Shown: positions 18,172 through 26,264, counted from the stretch's first letter. The stretch: DNA of 64,000 nucleotides from DHVE2 group archaeon (GCA_027023265.1 JALVVV010000001.1:1-64000), one strand, 5' to 3'. Translations and numbers: made by a program. The notes: generated from the letters alone by a model not told the origin.

Positions 18172-18661
18172 CATCGTATATCTCCCCTTCTAATCGCTCA
18201 AGGCCCTCTATAAGGATTTGGCCTAACGAAACAATAATATCTGTGAGGTATTTATCCTGCTGCTTTATTGCTAGGGACTTAAAATTATTGTATTGGGTCA
18301 TATAATCATTGAAAATTTTGATACTGGTTACCATCTCCGCCATTTCATTAATAATTTTTGAATACTCATTTTTCTTCCTAAAACAGGCACTCAGGTTTTC
18401 AGGAATATCAATGCTCTCTAACAATGTTAAGGCGAGAATATGAATCCCCCTAGATTGTTTAATATTTTTTATATCTGTGTGTAGGAGTTTTTCGTTTTCT
18501 TTTATTATTTTTATGTTGTTTTTTAATTTCAATTTTGATTCTGATAATTTTTTCTTTTCCTTCTCGCACTCTCTATACCGAGTAAAGATATAGGTTGCAG
18601 CACCACCCAATATAGCGGAAACTGCACCACAAAGACAATTACACATAAGTCCCCAATCCAT
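18146..18661 (-). CDS. Membrane-anchored helical protein of unknown function
   Basis: The product is 171 residues. One hydrophobic segment (about 8-27, with CNCLCGAV Cys residues) is followed by a basic stretch and then a long charged coiled coil (30-75) and further helices. No catalytic motif is visible. It faces hsdS tail to tail and overlaps it by 26 bases. A TATA-like CATTTATT lies about 25 bases before the start. Small single-span coiled-coil proteins are frequent in defence islands, but any effector role here is inference. Confidence 0.6.
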   Translation of the reverse strand: MDWGLMCNCLCGAVSAILGGAATYIFTRYRECEKEKKKLSESKLKLKNNIKIIKENEKLLHTDIKNIKQSRGIHILALTLLESIDIPENLSACFRKKNEYSKIINEMAEMVTSIKIFNDYMTQYNNFKSLAIKQQDKYLTDIIVSLGQILIEGLERLEGEIYDVMKSIPDD

Positions 18662-18709
18662 GCAATCCCCATTACAAATAAATGATATTAATCTTTTGAA
18701 ACTTAAAAT

Positions 18710-19048
18710 TTAGTTGGGAGAGCTGAATAAAAACGCACCTATTGATACAAATACATCAACCCATCCCCCAACAGCAATAGACAATGCAATGCTTATTATT
18801 CCTGACCAGAAATGATATCCTGCAAACTCCATTAAAAATGTGATTGAACCAACACCTACTGCTATTAGAGACCCATACCCTGTTGATTTAGGTAAAAATC
18901 TACCGGTGGGGCGGTCTCTAAATAGTGATGGAACTCTCCTATCAATCGCCGGAAGATTTTTTAAGGAGAGTGCAAACTTTACAGGAGATAATATACCAAA
19001 TAGCATTGAAAGATACGAATATACCTGCTCAATGGGTATGACTGCCAT
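18710..19048 (-). CDS. Small multi-span membrane protein of unknown function
   Basis: The product is 112 residues from the ATG at 19048. That start is favoured because a strong TATA box (TGTTTATATATC, about 19069-19080) sits about 25 bases upstream, which would make the message leaderless. An in-frame ATG at 19081 would lie upstream of it. Hydrophobic segments are at about 10-25, 60-80 and 85-108, separated by an Arg/Pro-rich loop. It follows the same strand as the 171-residue membrane-anchored gene downstream. No family is recognised. Confidence 0.55.
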   Translation of the reverse strand: MAVIPIEQVYSYLSMLFGILSPVKFALSLKNLPAIDRRVPSLFRDRPTGRFLPKSTGYGSLIAVGVGSITFLMEFAGYHFWSGIISIALSIAVGGWVDVFVSIGAFLFSSPN

Positions 19049-19108
19049 GATTGTAATTTTAAAGATGTGATATATAAACATTGCTCCGAAATTTCAGTTA
19101 ACTAACAT

Positions 19109-19200
19109 ATCGTTTTAATCTAAAACGATAGGTTTTATGGCCTTTTACAGGCCTAAATCAGGTGCGGGGTATATAAAAAGAGGGTAGCTACCCCTTATAT
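19109..19200 (+). promoter_or_regulatory. Promoter of the second recombinase, dense in inverted repeats
   Basis: ATCGTTTTA (19109-19117) is inverted as TAAAACGAT (19121-19129). GGCCT-TTTAC-AGGCC follows at 19139-19153. Then come a TATA box (GTATATAAAAAG, about 19169-19180) and GGTAGCTACCCCTTATAT at 19183-19200. The last 18 bases recur upstream of the relaxase-like gene at 26019-26036 in the same orientation relative to transcription. They lie near the expected transcription start, as an operator would. Confidence 0.6.
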
Positions 19201-19222
19201 TGTGCAAAAATGATAGGTACTT

Positions 19223-19786
19223 ATGAACCCAATATTGAAGTCAGGAGTGCGGATACTCAGACCAGATGAGTATGTTTCACTTAGAAATGCTATAAAGAGC
19301 ATGGAGCATCAGATAATCCTTGATACTGCTCTCCTGACTGGAATGCGATGGGTTGAGCTACAGAGATTCAAAAAGCATCCAGAATGGTATGAGGCAAAAG
19401 GAGGGTACATATTTCTTCCTAAAGAGGCCTCAAGAAAGAAAAAGAGAACACTGAAAGAGAGGTATGTTTATCTCTCATCCCAAGGAAAGGCCATCGTTCC
19501 ATTCTTTCTGAAAATAGAGGGGAATATACCTTCCCGAATAACATGGAATGAAAATCTAAAACGCTGGGCAAAGAGTGCAGGGATAGACCCAATAGGTATA
19601 TCTGCGAAGACTACGAGAAAGACATGGGAGAGTTGGTTGGTGGCCACATATCCTGAGAGAATCCTCCTTATTGCTATGTCGCAAGGGCATACGGCAATAA
19701 CTGCGATGAAACATTATCTAAATTTACCTTTTGATGAGGAAATAAAAAAGAAGATTAAAGAATACACTTCAGGCTGGGGACCTTAG
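19223..19786 (+). CDS. Second tyrosine recombinase, catalytic core only
   Basis: The product is 187 residues. It corresponds to just the catalytic half of a tyrosine recombinase and has no N-terminal core-binding domain. Visible residues are Arg in LLTGMRWVELQRF near 42, Lys in the KKKRTLKERYV region, Thr-x-x-Arg as KTTRKTWESW near 134 (in place of the usual His-x-x-Arg), QGHT near 154 and the likely nucleophile Tyr in KHYLNLPF near 164. Such short forms occur on archaeal plasmids and viruses. It may resolve dimers, invert DNA or act as an excision partner. The gene opposite ends 2 bases from its stop. Confidence 0.75.
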   Translation: MNPILKSGVRILRPDEYVSLRNAIKSMEHQIILDTALLTGMRWVELQRFKKHPEWYEAKGGYIFLPKEASRKKKRTLKERYVYLSSQGKAIVPFFLKIEGNIPSRITWNENLKRWAKSAGIDPIGISAKTTRKTWESWLVATYPERILLIAMSQGHTAITAMKHYLNLPFDEEIKKKIKEYTSGWGP

Positions 19787-19788
19787 TT

Positions 19789-22700
19789 CTATGCTGTTGC
19801 GTCTTTCAATGCACGTTCTATATCTTTTATATTCTCCAATAAGCGGAATAATTTATATGAGTTAGAATATCTCTTATTTGTATCTAACTTTGTAATCTGC
19901 TTTTTTAACTGCGATAGTACCTTTTTATACATATCTATCCTGGGTATATCATCATTCACCTTGTCTAAAAGCATAGATTTCGTACGTTGTTTGTCAATAG
20001 AAGAAAGTGGTAAAATTGTTTGATGTAACATAGATAAATATACGTTAACCCCATCATTTAAAATATCACTATACTGCTCTAAAAACTCTTTCAGTTTAGA
20101 AAATAGAAAATCTAAAAACTTAACTCCCCAGAGATGTGTTCCTACATAAATAATCCTGCGGAATTCATCTATCACATACTCATCATACGATGGCTCAGTT
20201 TCCTCTTCTAGAGGTAAATCCTTGATATTGAACACATAATTGATAATATCAACAAACTCTTTGGGAATATCTCTTTCCTTCAATATACCAAAATACTCCT
20301 GAGGTTTACTTAACGTTAGGGGAAATATAAAATCTGATTTGCTTATATCTACGTATCCGCAAGGGAATGCCCAAGGAATATCTAAATCAAATATCGTGTT
20401 TAGACCAAAATCTGGAAATACAGAAATAATTGATGATATAATATATGGCGAAGGTATTTTTATGTCATCTTTTAGAATGTGATTACAATATTTATCCAAA
20501 TCCATGTTATGATACCAGTATTTAGGGTGTTTTCTGATTTCCAACAAATCTTTTATTAATTCTTGAGATTCTACCCCTTTGCAAGATAACCATATGTCTG
20601 AGAGAATCTTTAATATATCAACTTCCCATGGATAGGCATCTTCTTTTTTCATTAAAGAGTCCTTCAAAGCATATAGGAGTTTCTGCAAGTCCTCTATTAT
20701 GCCCGCCCCTTTGATATTACATTTTCCGATTCTGTGATATAAATAATCTCTCTTCACAAGGTAATTATACAATAGCTCTGCAATTTTTACACGTACATTC
20801 GGGGATTCGTTATCATCCCCTATGTAAGGTAAGGCCTCTGAAACAATTTTCCTGATATAATTATATATCCCATTATTTTGATTTTTCCGTGCCAAATAAT
20901 TCAAGGTTGACAAGGCATTCACTCTTTTTTGTTCGTCTTGTGTTTTATCAAGAATGACCATGCGTAAATACCCAAATAATTTCTCTTGATTGTGTCTCAC
21001 TATACAAGAGAGAACAGGATTTATTTTAGAATCATATGTTAGAAGTGGCTTTGAATTTAACGTTTCTTTAAACAGTACCATAAACTCATCAAAGTAAATA
21101 TTATTACAGTTTTTCTCCACGTAACTCCAGAACAGTATAGAATTGTCGGCATAAGGTGAATGTACCATATACAACATTATTTCAGCATACTCCCCATATA
21201 ATTCTTCAAATAATTCCTCGTTCGTGTATTTAACTCCAGCCATTCTATTTATCTCTCTCACCCAGTCAGAAGTTTTTAACCACACGACAATATATTTATT
21301 TGCATTTTCATTCTTTATCGCTTTTATAAGTATATTGAAAGCATCTTTAATTACCTCGTTATCATCCATCATCCATAATTTAGTAATTAGCCATAATGCT
21401 TCCACAATATCATGTTTATCATTCTGAGAAAGTGCCCATTCAATATGTGCGAGTATAATATCTTTTTTCTCCTTAGCCTTCAATTCTATGAGGGCCTCAT
21501 ATACACGATGAAGGCAAGGCTTGCATTTGTCTTTGAGGTCATCAGTTAGACTCACCAAATAATCAATTACTTCATCCCTATGATTAGGTTCTTTTCCTGA
21601 TTTTATCATCGCTTCAATAACGTCCTTAAAATCAATACGTATCCCATCATTTTGTTTATGCTGTTTATTCTGCTTAATAGTCCTAAACTTGGAGGCTATC
21701 TCATACAGATATTTGGCACCACACCCCAGATGGCCTAAAGCTTTAATCGCCTTATTTAAGATGTAATAACGATTATATGCACTTTTCCCAACCTTTCTAT
21801 AATCAATTATGTATTTCATAGATTTTAAAAATATCTGCTTAATAAGTTCACATGATTTTGGATTCTTATCTCCAAATTTAGTTAGGATATCTATTACTAT
21901 TTTATATGCCTTTACTATCTCTTCTAGGTCATCGTCTGAATTACCATACTTGTGAAATACCTCCTTATTAGGGTCACAAATATATGTTGGACTATAACTG
22001 TCGATAAAAGATTTCAGTACAGGTAACAGATGTTCGATATTTATCTTGTTTTTCCCAGCATTAATAAGCATAGAGTAAAGTGTAGATAAAACAGAATTCG
22101 CTAAACACGTATATTTTTTAGCTTCCTCTGAAGAAAGTATTCTTTTCACAAATGAAAACGCTTGGTCAGAGTAAAACAATTCAAGATTTTTAATAATCAT
22201 TGATTTTGCAAATATAATATCCTTTATTTCATCTTCTTTAGAGTATGGAGGACTGTAAGGACATGCTTCCTCTTTAATAATATTTTCAATATTCCAGAAT
22301 TTGTCCTCGTATGTGTTGTATATGTCGATTATGTGTTCAAGTGCCTTCTCACTCCCTGTCTTACCTAATAGCGATAGCACTGTAATAATTTCCGATTTAT
22401 CGCAAGATTTATTAAGTATATTCACAAGTGCATCAAAAGTTTCCTTTTTGAATGATATTTTATCAAAACTCAGAAGAGTGGTTATTATCTTTGTACGTAA
22501 GAAACTATGCTGTGTGTCTAATAGATATCTCTCAACGATACTTACAAAATCGACAGATTCATTTAAAACAGAAAATAAGAAGTCTACCAATTCGTATTTG
22601 ATGTGTTCTTCGGTATTTTCATTTTTGAAAAGCTCTATTGCTAACGGGAGATAGTTTTCAGCCATATCTGCTTTCTCTATGATATCTATAGCTTTTTTAA

Positions 22701-23787
22701 CTTTCACTAAATCATTTGACACTAGGAGATTACGCACACGCACAGATAACTCATCCAAATTAGATTCTTCTTGCACCTTTGAAGGTGTTTCTTTTGGGTA
22801 AATATTAGTATCTCCACTAAGGAATATATTCCTAATCTCTTCCTTAACAGACCCAACATCGGATTCTTTAGGTATAGCCTTTAGGACTTGCTTTATTTCA
22901 GACAATTGCTTTTTTATCTCATCACTAAACCCAAAGTGATGCTGTTGGTTTAAGAGCTTATCAACGTAAGTTCTAAAATTAATCATGTCTGCTGGTGAAT
23001 TGATTTCATCAATGTGTGCAATTGTGTTATCTTTTATTATCTTGTCCATATACTCATTTGTGATATCCCTCAGAGCGCCATATTTGGACTCAATAAACCG
23101 TGGCAACATAGCAAAATTGATGGTATCGCCACTCAGGAAAGTGATATTATTAGAAATTGGCAAAAATCTATGCTCCCCTACAACTAGATATTTAGAAAGC
23201 TCTTTGTACGCATATATGTTGGGGATATAAAGCCATCTTATTCGGTCTTTTCCGTTGCATACTTTGATATTAGTTTTATCTGGAAGGATAGGTACTCCAA
23301 ATATATACCTATAAATTTCCTTTGAGGATTCCTCTTCCCAATGAGCCAACTCACTCATATCTACTTTCCTTCCCTCAAAATTGGCTGTACGTAACCACTC
23401 CAAAATTAAGGATTTTAATTTACCTCTTTTATCATACAGTTGCTTAACAGGGTGCATGTCAATCTCTTCGCCATCTAATGTTTTCCACGTATCATAATAC
23501 CCTCGATTTTCATTATCCCCGGGGGTAATATTGCAATTTAACGTCAAAACCCCTCCTCTCTTCATGTCTACCTTATTTTTTAATTCTAATATGGCTGCGT
23601 ATTTAGGAGTAAATATAAGCATGTCGTATTCCTGTTTTTTAATTTTTAGATTTAGAAATATGTACATATCCTCTATCCGTTCGTCATTAGTGATATATGC
23701 TTCACACAGAGCTTTTAAAAAATCGTTGATTTGCTCCCGTTCCCAATCGCCTTGGGGTGGGTTTGCTTCATATATTCTGAACACCAT
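19789..23787 (-). CDS. 1332-residue NERD-like nuclease plus helical-repeat protein, coupled to viperin
   Basis: The N-terminal part (about 1-130) looks like a NERD nuclease domain. EYDMLIFTPKYAAILELKNK supplies Asp, Glu and Lys of a PD-(D/E)xK site, followed by conserved MHPVKQLYDKRGKLKSLI. From about 270 to 1330 the protein is a continuous series of paired helices of HEAT/armadillo type, with no second recognisable enzyme. The start lies 2 bases after the viperin stop, with GGAGG inside the viperin tail, so the two are translationally coupled. It is visibly AT-rich. I infer a nuclease effector or sensor working with the viperin. The family is not known to me. Confidence 0.8.
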   Translation of the reverse strand: MVFRIYEANPPQGDWEREQINDFLKALCEAYITNDERIEDMYIFLNLKIKKQEYDMLIFTPKYAAILELKNKVDMKRGGVLTLNCNITPGDNENRGYYDTWKTLDGEEIDMHPVKQLYDKRGKLKSLILEWLRTANFEGRKVDMSELAHWEEESSKEIYRYIFGVPILPDKTNIKVCNGKDRIRWLYIPNIYAYKELSKYLVVGEHRFLPISNNITFLSGDTINFAMLPRFIESKYGALRDITNEYMDKIIKDNTIAHIDEINSPADMINFRTYVDKLLNQQHHFGFSDEIKKQLSEIKQVLKAIPKESDVGSVKEEIRNIFLSGDTNIYPKETPSKVQEESNLDELSVRVRNLLVSNDLVKVKKAIDIIEKADMAENYLPLAIELFKNENTEEHIKYELVDFLFSVLNESVDFVSIVERYLLDTQHSFLRTKIITTLLSFDKISFKKETFDALVNILNKSCDKSEIITVLSLLGKTGSEKALEHIIDIYNTYEDKFWNIENIIKEEACPYSPPYSKEDEIKDIIFAKSMIIKNLELFYSDQAFSFVKRILSSEEAKKYTCLANSVLSTLYSMLINAGKNKINIEHLLPVLKSFIDSYSPTYICDPNKEVFHKYGNSDDDLEEIVKAYKIVIDILTKFGDKNPKSCELIKQIFLKSMKYIIDYRKVGKSAYNRYYILNKAIKALGHLGCGAKYLYEIASKFRTIKQNKQHKQNDGIRIDFKDVIEAMIKSGKEPNHRDEVIDYLVSLTDDLKDKCKPCLHRVYEALIELKAKEKKDIILAHIEWALSQNDKHDIVEALWLITKLWMMDDNEVIKDAFNILIKAIKNENANKYIVVWLKTSDWVREINRMAGVKYTNEELFEELYGEYAEIMLYMVHSPYADNSILFWSYVEKNCNNIYFDEFMVLFKETLNSKPLLTYDSKINPVLSCIVRHNQEKLFGYLRMVILDKTQDEQKRVNALSTLNYLARKNQNNGIYNYIRKIVSEALPYIGDDNESPNVRVKIAELLYNYLVKRDYLYHRIGKCNIKGAGIIEDLQKLLYALKDSLMKKEDAYPWEVDILKILSDIWLSCKGVESQELIKDLLEIRKHPKYWYHNMDLDKYCNHILKDDIKIPSPYIISSIISVFPDFGLNTIFDLDIPWAFPCGYVDISKSDFIFPLTLSKPQEYFGILKERDIPKEFVDIINYVFNIKDLPLEEETEPSYDEYVIDEFRRIIYVGTHLWGVKFLDFLFSKLKEFLEQYSDILNDGVNVYLSMLHQTILPLSSIDKQRTKSMLLDKVNDDIPRIDMYKKVLSQLKKQITKLDTNKRYSNSYKLFRLLENIKDIERALKDATA

Positions 23788-23789
23788 GT

Positions 23790-24716
23790 CTACTCAACCT
23801 CCTTAATGGTACCAGAACTTTTAACATTTACTCTCTGCCATTCGTAAATACCATCCCTTTTAACAAATTTATCAATATCCCATCGTGCCTCTCTTAAGGC
23901 TGCGTAGGGGTTATCAAATATTGTGTGTGTCGTGTACTCATATTTTCCGTAATTACTGAAAAATCTGCCATCAGGAAACATCATAAGGTATGACCCCTGC
24001 ATATATTCATTAGTTTCACCAACAACTTGGATACCTGACCTTTCTAATACTTCGTGTCTTTTCACAAATTTCCAGAATTCTTCCTCAGTGACTTTAAGTT
24101 CGTCTGAAAAATCATCATTGATTCCAGGAATGTGTAAATATTGGAAAAACTTTGCACGTTTAGGCATTATTTTGAGTAAAATAGGTACTAAGTTGTCATT
24201 TATGTTAAGCTTCGTTACCACCGTATTTGTCTTCAACAGAATTCCTAGCTCCTTTGCCCATTGAGCTACCTCCAGCACTTTGCTTACGTGATTTCCATAC
24301 CCTCTTCCTAAAAGCACCTCTGTCTCTTCACTGGGGGAATCTATGCTTATGCCTAACCAATCTAACACACTTGCTAATCGGATTAAATCCTCTCTTTTAA
24401 TAAGGCTTGCATTTGTAATCACCATTGTGGTTATTTCGCATTTCTTAGCTTCGCTAAGTAACCTTTCTAGCAGTTTGGGATATAGAAATGGCTCTCCCCC
24501 TTCAATTGTCAGTTTTGTAGTCCCCAAATTTCTAAGAATACACGGTATTTCATATATTCGGTCGTAATTGAATAATTCCAAATCACCTCTGAACCTAGCA
24601 AAACAAAACTTACAACGATAATTGCATCTGTCTGTGAGCACAAGATTCACACTAATAGGCTCTAAACTATCCAACGCAGAATCGACTGGTTTTTGGGTTT
24701 GGGTAACTAAATCCAT
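23790..24716 (-). CDS. Probable prokaryotic viperin (radical SAM antiviral enzyme)
   Basis: The product is 308 residues. The radical SAM cluster motif CNYRCKFC lies near 33-40, and GGEPFLYP near 74 binds SAM. Beyond generic radical SAM features it has viperin-like landmarks: NASLI near 102, GISIDSPSEETEVLLGRG near 120, KTNTVVTKLNINDN near 153, EEFWKFVKRHE near 203, and the ending in which a Tyr-Trp pair follows FVKRDGIYEW. Viperins turn CTP, GTP or UTP into 3'-deoxy-3',4'-didehydro nucleotides that terminate viral RNA synthesis. It has its own promoter and is followed immediately by the NERD-helical gene. No nucleotide kinase partner is adjacent. A related radical SAM activity is the alternative. 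Confidence 0.82.
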   Translation of the reverse strand: MDLVTQTQKPVDSALDSLEPISVNLVLTDRCNYRCKFCFARFRGDLELFNYDRIYEIPCILRNLGTTKLTIEGGEPFLYPKLLERLLSEAKKCEITTMVITNASLIKREDLIRLASVLDWLGISIDSPSEETEVLLGRGYGNHVSKVLEVAQWAKELGILLKTNTVVTKLNINDNLVPILLKIMPKRAKFFQYLHIPGINDDFSDELKVTEEEFWKFVKRHEVLERSGIQVVGETNEYMQGSYLMMFPDGRFFSNYGKYEYTTHTIFDNPYAALREARWDIDKFVKRDGIYEWQRVNVKSSGTIKEVE

Positions 24717-24720
24717 ATTG

Positions 24721-24735
24721 TGGGGTTAAACCCCA
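24721..24735. promoter_or_regulatory. Palindromic operator candidate in the viperin leader
   Basis: TGGGGTTAAACCCCA is a perfect 15-bp palindrome with a single central base. It lies 4 bases before the viperin ATG and downstream of a TATA-like AATATTTATAT at about 24765-24776. Bound protein here would block transcription of the viperin and nuclease genes. As RNA it could form a hairpin next to the start codon. Confidence 0.6.
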
Positions 24736-24790
24736 AAGCCAACATTTAATCTTAATAAAGGACTCATATAAATATTTTTCCCAGTTGTCA

Positions 24791-25360
24791 TCAGGAGTTG
24801 CACATATAATCCTGAGCTACAGCGTAATTGAAAATCAAAAAATCTTTCAGGAACTCCTCATCATAGAGTGCTGCTAGATTCTCATAGGCGTAAATCTCTG
24901 CGTATTCATCGGCATCGGATATACCAGAGGAGCTCTTTAGAGGCATGCCTCTCCAATATGCTCTGTGCCCAAGCTCGTGGAGAAGTACCTTCTGAATGAA
25001 TGCCACAACCACATTTTCCATATCTTTCTTTTCCAAATATGGAATAAATGCCAGAAGTTGCCTGTATATGGCCTCTAAATACCCTACGCTGAACTCATGG
25101 ATGAAAATTCCATAGATTACCTGTTTCTTTCCCTTAATTTCCTCTTCTCCCTGAGCAATCTCTGCCATACTGAACGGATGTCTTTTCTCGGTAGTAAAAA
25201 CAATGGCAGTATCTGGAGGAATGGTCAAAGATTTTAGAGCTTTAGCCACATATTTTTCATGTCTGTATGCTGGCCTATCTCCCTTAAGCCACCTAACCTT
25301 CTCAAGATATGGCACCAGCTCTTTAGTCGTTACTCCGAATATCCTATCTCTTTTTTCCAT
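24791..25360 (-). CDS. Zinc metallopeptidase-like protein (HExxH)
   Basis: The product is 189 residues. LLHELGHRAYW near 128-138 is the gluzincin HExxH signature, and DADEYAEIYAYENL near 158 offers the downstream Glu ligand. There is no signal peptide or membrane span, so it is cytosolic. In overall size it resembles ImmA/IrrE-type peptidases that cleave repressors of mobile elements. The gene begins inside the last codons of the relaxase-like gene (17-base overlap), so the two are co-expressed. Cleavage of an element-encoded repressor is an attractive but untested role. Confidence 0.7.
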   Translation of the reverse strand: MEKRDRIFGVTTKELVPYLEKVRWLKGDRPAYRHEKYVAKALKSLTIPPDTAIVFTTEKRHPFSMAEIAQGEEEIKGKKQVIYGIFIHEFSVGYLEAIYRQLLAFIPYLEKKDMENVVVAFIQKVLLHELGHRAYWRGMPLKSSSGISDADEYAEIYAYENLAALYDEEFLKDFLIFNYAVAQDYMCNS

Positions 25361-25994
25361 ACCTATTCATCTCCGCAATCTCCTCCCACATGTCCTTCTC
25401 TACCATGTTATATCTTCGTATAATCTTTGTTTTGTATTTCTCCAAATCAAGAATTTTGCTGGTGTCTTTGGTATTTCTGATTATCCTCTCAATTTTTATC
25501 ACATGGGCATTCTTCCCAACGGGCTCATCTAATCTTTTGAAAAATAGAACTTTCAAAGCCTCCAGCTGAGAAGGTTTGATGTATAGTCTTGAAGGTATTT
25601 TAGATACTTGAAAAATATGGAGGTGGGGATGAGAGGAATGTGTATGATACGCATAGATAGTGATTATGTTATCCTTTCCCGTGAGTTTCTCAAATTCGTA
25701 TAGTACATCCCTGTATATTCCCAGTAGCTGGGGAAGTGAGTACTTTCGTTCTATAGGTACTAATACTGTATGCCTCATTATCCCCGTGGCATCCCAAATT
25801 TCAAAAATTTTCTCCAGTGAAGGCTCCAAAGACCTTCGTGATTTGTCAGGGAGAGGATAAGATGCTCCTCCGATGGTGTAGAGCAAGGGAGAATATCTTT
25901 TATTGTCCACCAAGTGCCTGTTTTTCATGTATTTTATCCACTTGGTGGCATCGTCTCCCTTGCGTTTAACGGCCACCATTGTTCGGAGGAGCAT
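25344..25994 (-). CDS. HUH relaxase/Rep-like endonuclease
   Basis: The product is 216 residues. YHTHSSHPHLHIFQV near 116-130 has the three-His cluster of the HUH superfamily and resembles MOBP-type relaxases. Candidate nucleophilic tyrosines lie in KYKTKIIRRYNMVE near 190-197. HUH enzymes nick one DNA strand to start rolling-circle replication or conjugative transfer. At this size it lacks a helicase or primase domain. It shares an 18-bp promoter motif with the second recombinase and overlaps the metallopeptidase gene. A 13-bp inverted repeat spans its start codon. Confidence 0.7.
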   Translation of the reverse strand: MLLRTMVAVKRKGDDATKWIKYMKNRHLVDNKRYSPLLYTIGGASYPLPDKSRRSLEPSLEKIFEIWDATGIMRHTVLVPIERKYSLPQLLGIYRDVLYEFEKLTGKDNIITIYAYHTHSSHPHLHIFQVSKIPSRLYIKPSQLEALKVLFFKRLDEPVGKNAHVIKIERIIRNTKDTSKILDLEKYKTKIIRRYNMVEKDMWEEIAEMNRYGKKR

Positions 25995-25996
25995 CT
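25860..25996. repeat. 13-bp inverted repeat spanning the start of the relaxase-like gene
   Basis: AGATGCTCCTCCG at 25860-25872 is repeated as its exact complement CGGAGGAGCATCT at 25984-25996. The right arm contains the start codon of the relaxase-like gene (minus strand). In the mRNA the two arms could pair and hide the AUG. As DNA they could form a cruciform or nicking target. Confidence 0.55.
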
Positions 25997-26018
25997 AATA
26001 AATGTAAAGAGTGGTTAC

Positions 26019-26036
26019 ATATAAGGGGTAGCTACC
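26019..26036 (-). promoter_or_regulatory. Second copy of the 18-bp motif, before the relaxase-like gene
   Basis: Read on the minus strand this is GGTAGCTACCCCTTATAT, identical to 19183-19200. It ends 24 bases before the ATG of the relaxase-like gene; the other copy ends 22 bases before its gene. The shared sequence and spacing point to one regulator acting on both genes. Nearby AATTAG-rich repeats (26040-26115) have no assigned role. Confidence 0.65.
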
Positions 26037-26227
26037 ATAATTAGTAAAATTAGAAATCCCAAGTGCATAGGTCTTTTGCATAATTAGAGAAATTAGTTAG
26101 TTAAATTATGATTGGTCAAAGTTTTTTCAGAGTTGATGATGAGTTTTACGCATCAAAAATGCATCTTGTGCCATAATTATTATAATTTTCCCAGTGCTCT
26201 GTGTTCCCAGTACTGCAACTCAAAATT

Positions 26228-26264
26228 TTTATACCACCACGGTATTATACCTCTGTGGTATAAA
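26228..26264 (+). promoter_or_regulatory. 37-bp dyad over the promoter and start of the ATPase gene
   Basis: The segment is symmetrical about base 26246, with only three mismatched pairs. The outer arms are ATACCAC (26231-26237) and GTGGTAT (26255-26261), and the inner arms are GGTAT and ATACC. It runs into the A of the ATG at 26264, so it would overlie both the core promoter and the start codon. This is expected for a tight autorepressor site. Confidence 0.65.

Noticed and set aside
23790-24716. The radical SAM protein as a sactipeptide or SPASM maturase
   Set aside because: There is no C-terminal Cys-rich SPASM region and no small precursor gene nearby; the C-terminal sequence follows the viperin pattern instead.
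19183-26036. Invertible segment bounded by the 18-bp inverted repeat
   Set aside because: Both copies stand at the same place and orientation relative to a downstream start codon and near TATA elements, which fits a shared regulatory motif better than a recombination site. It has not been excluded experimentally.
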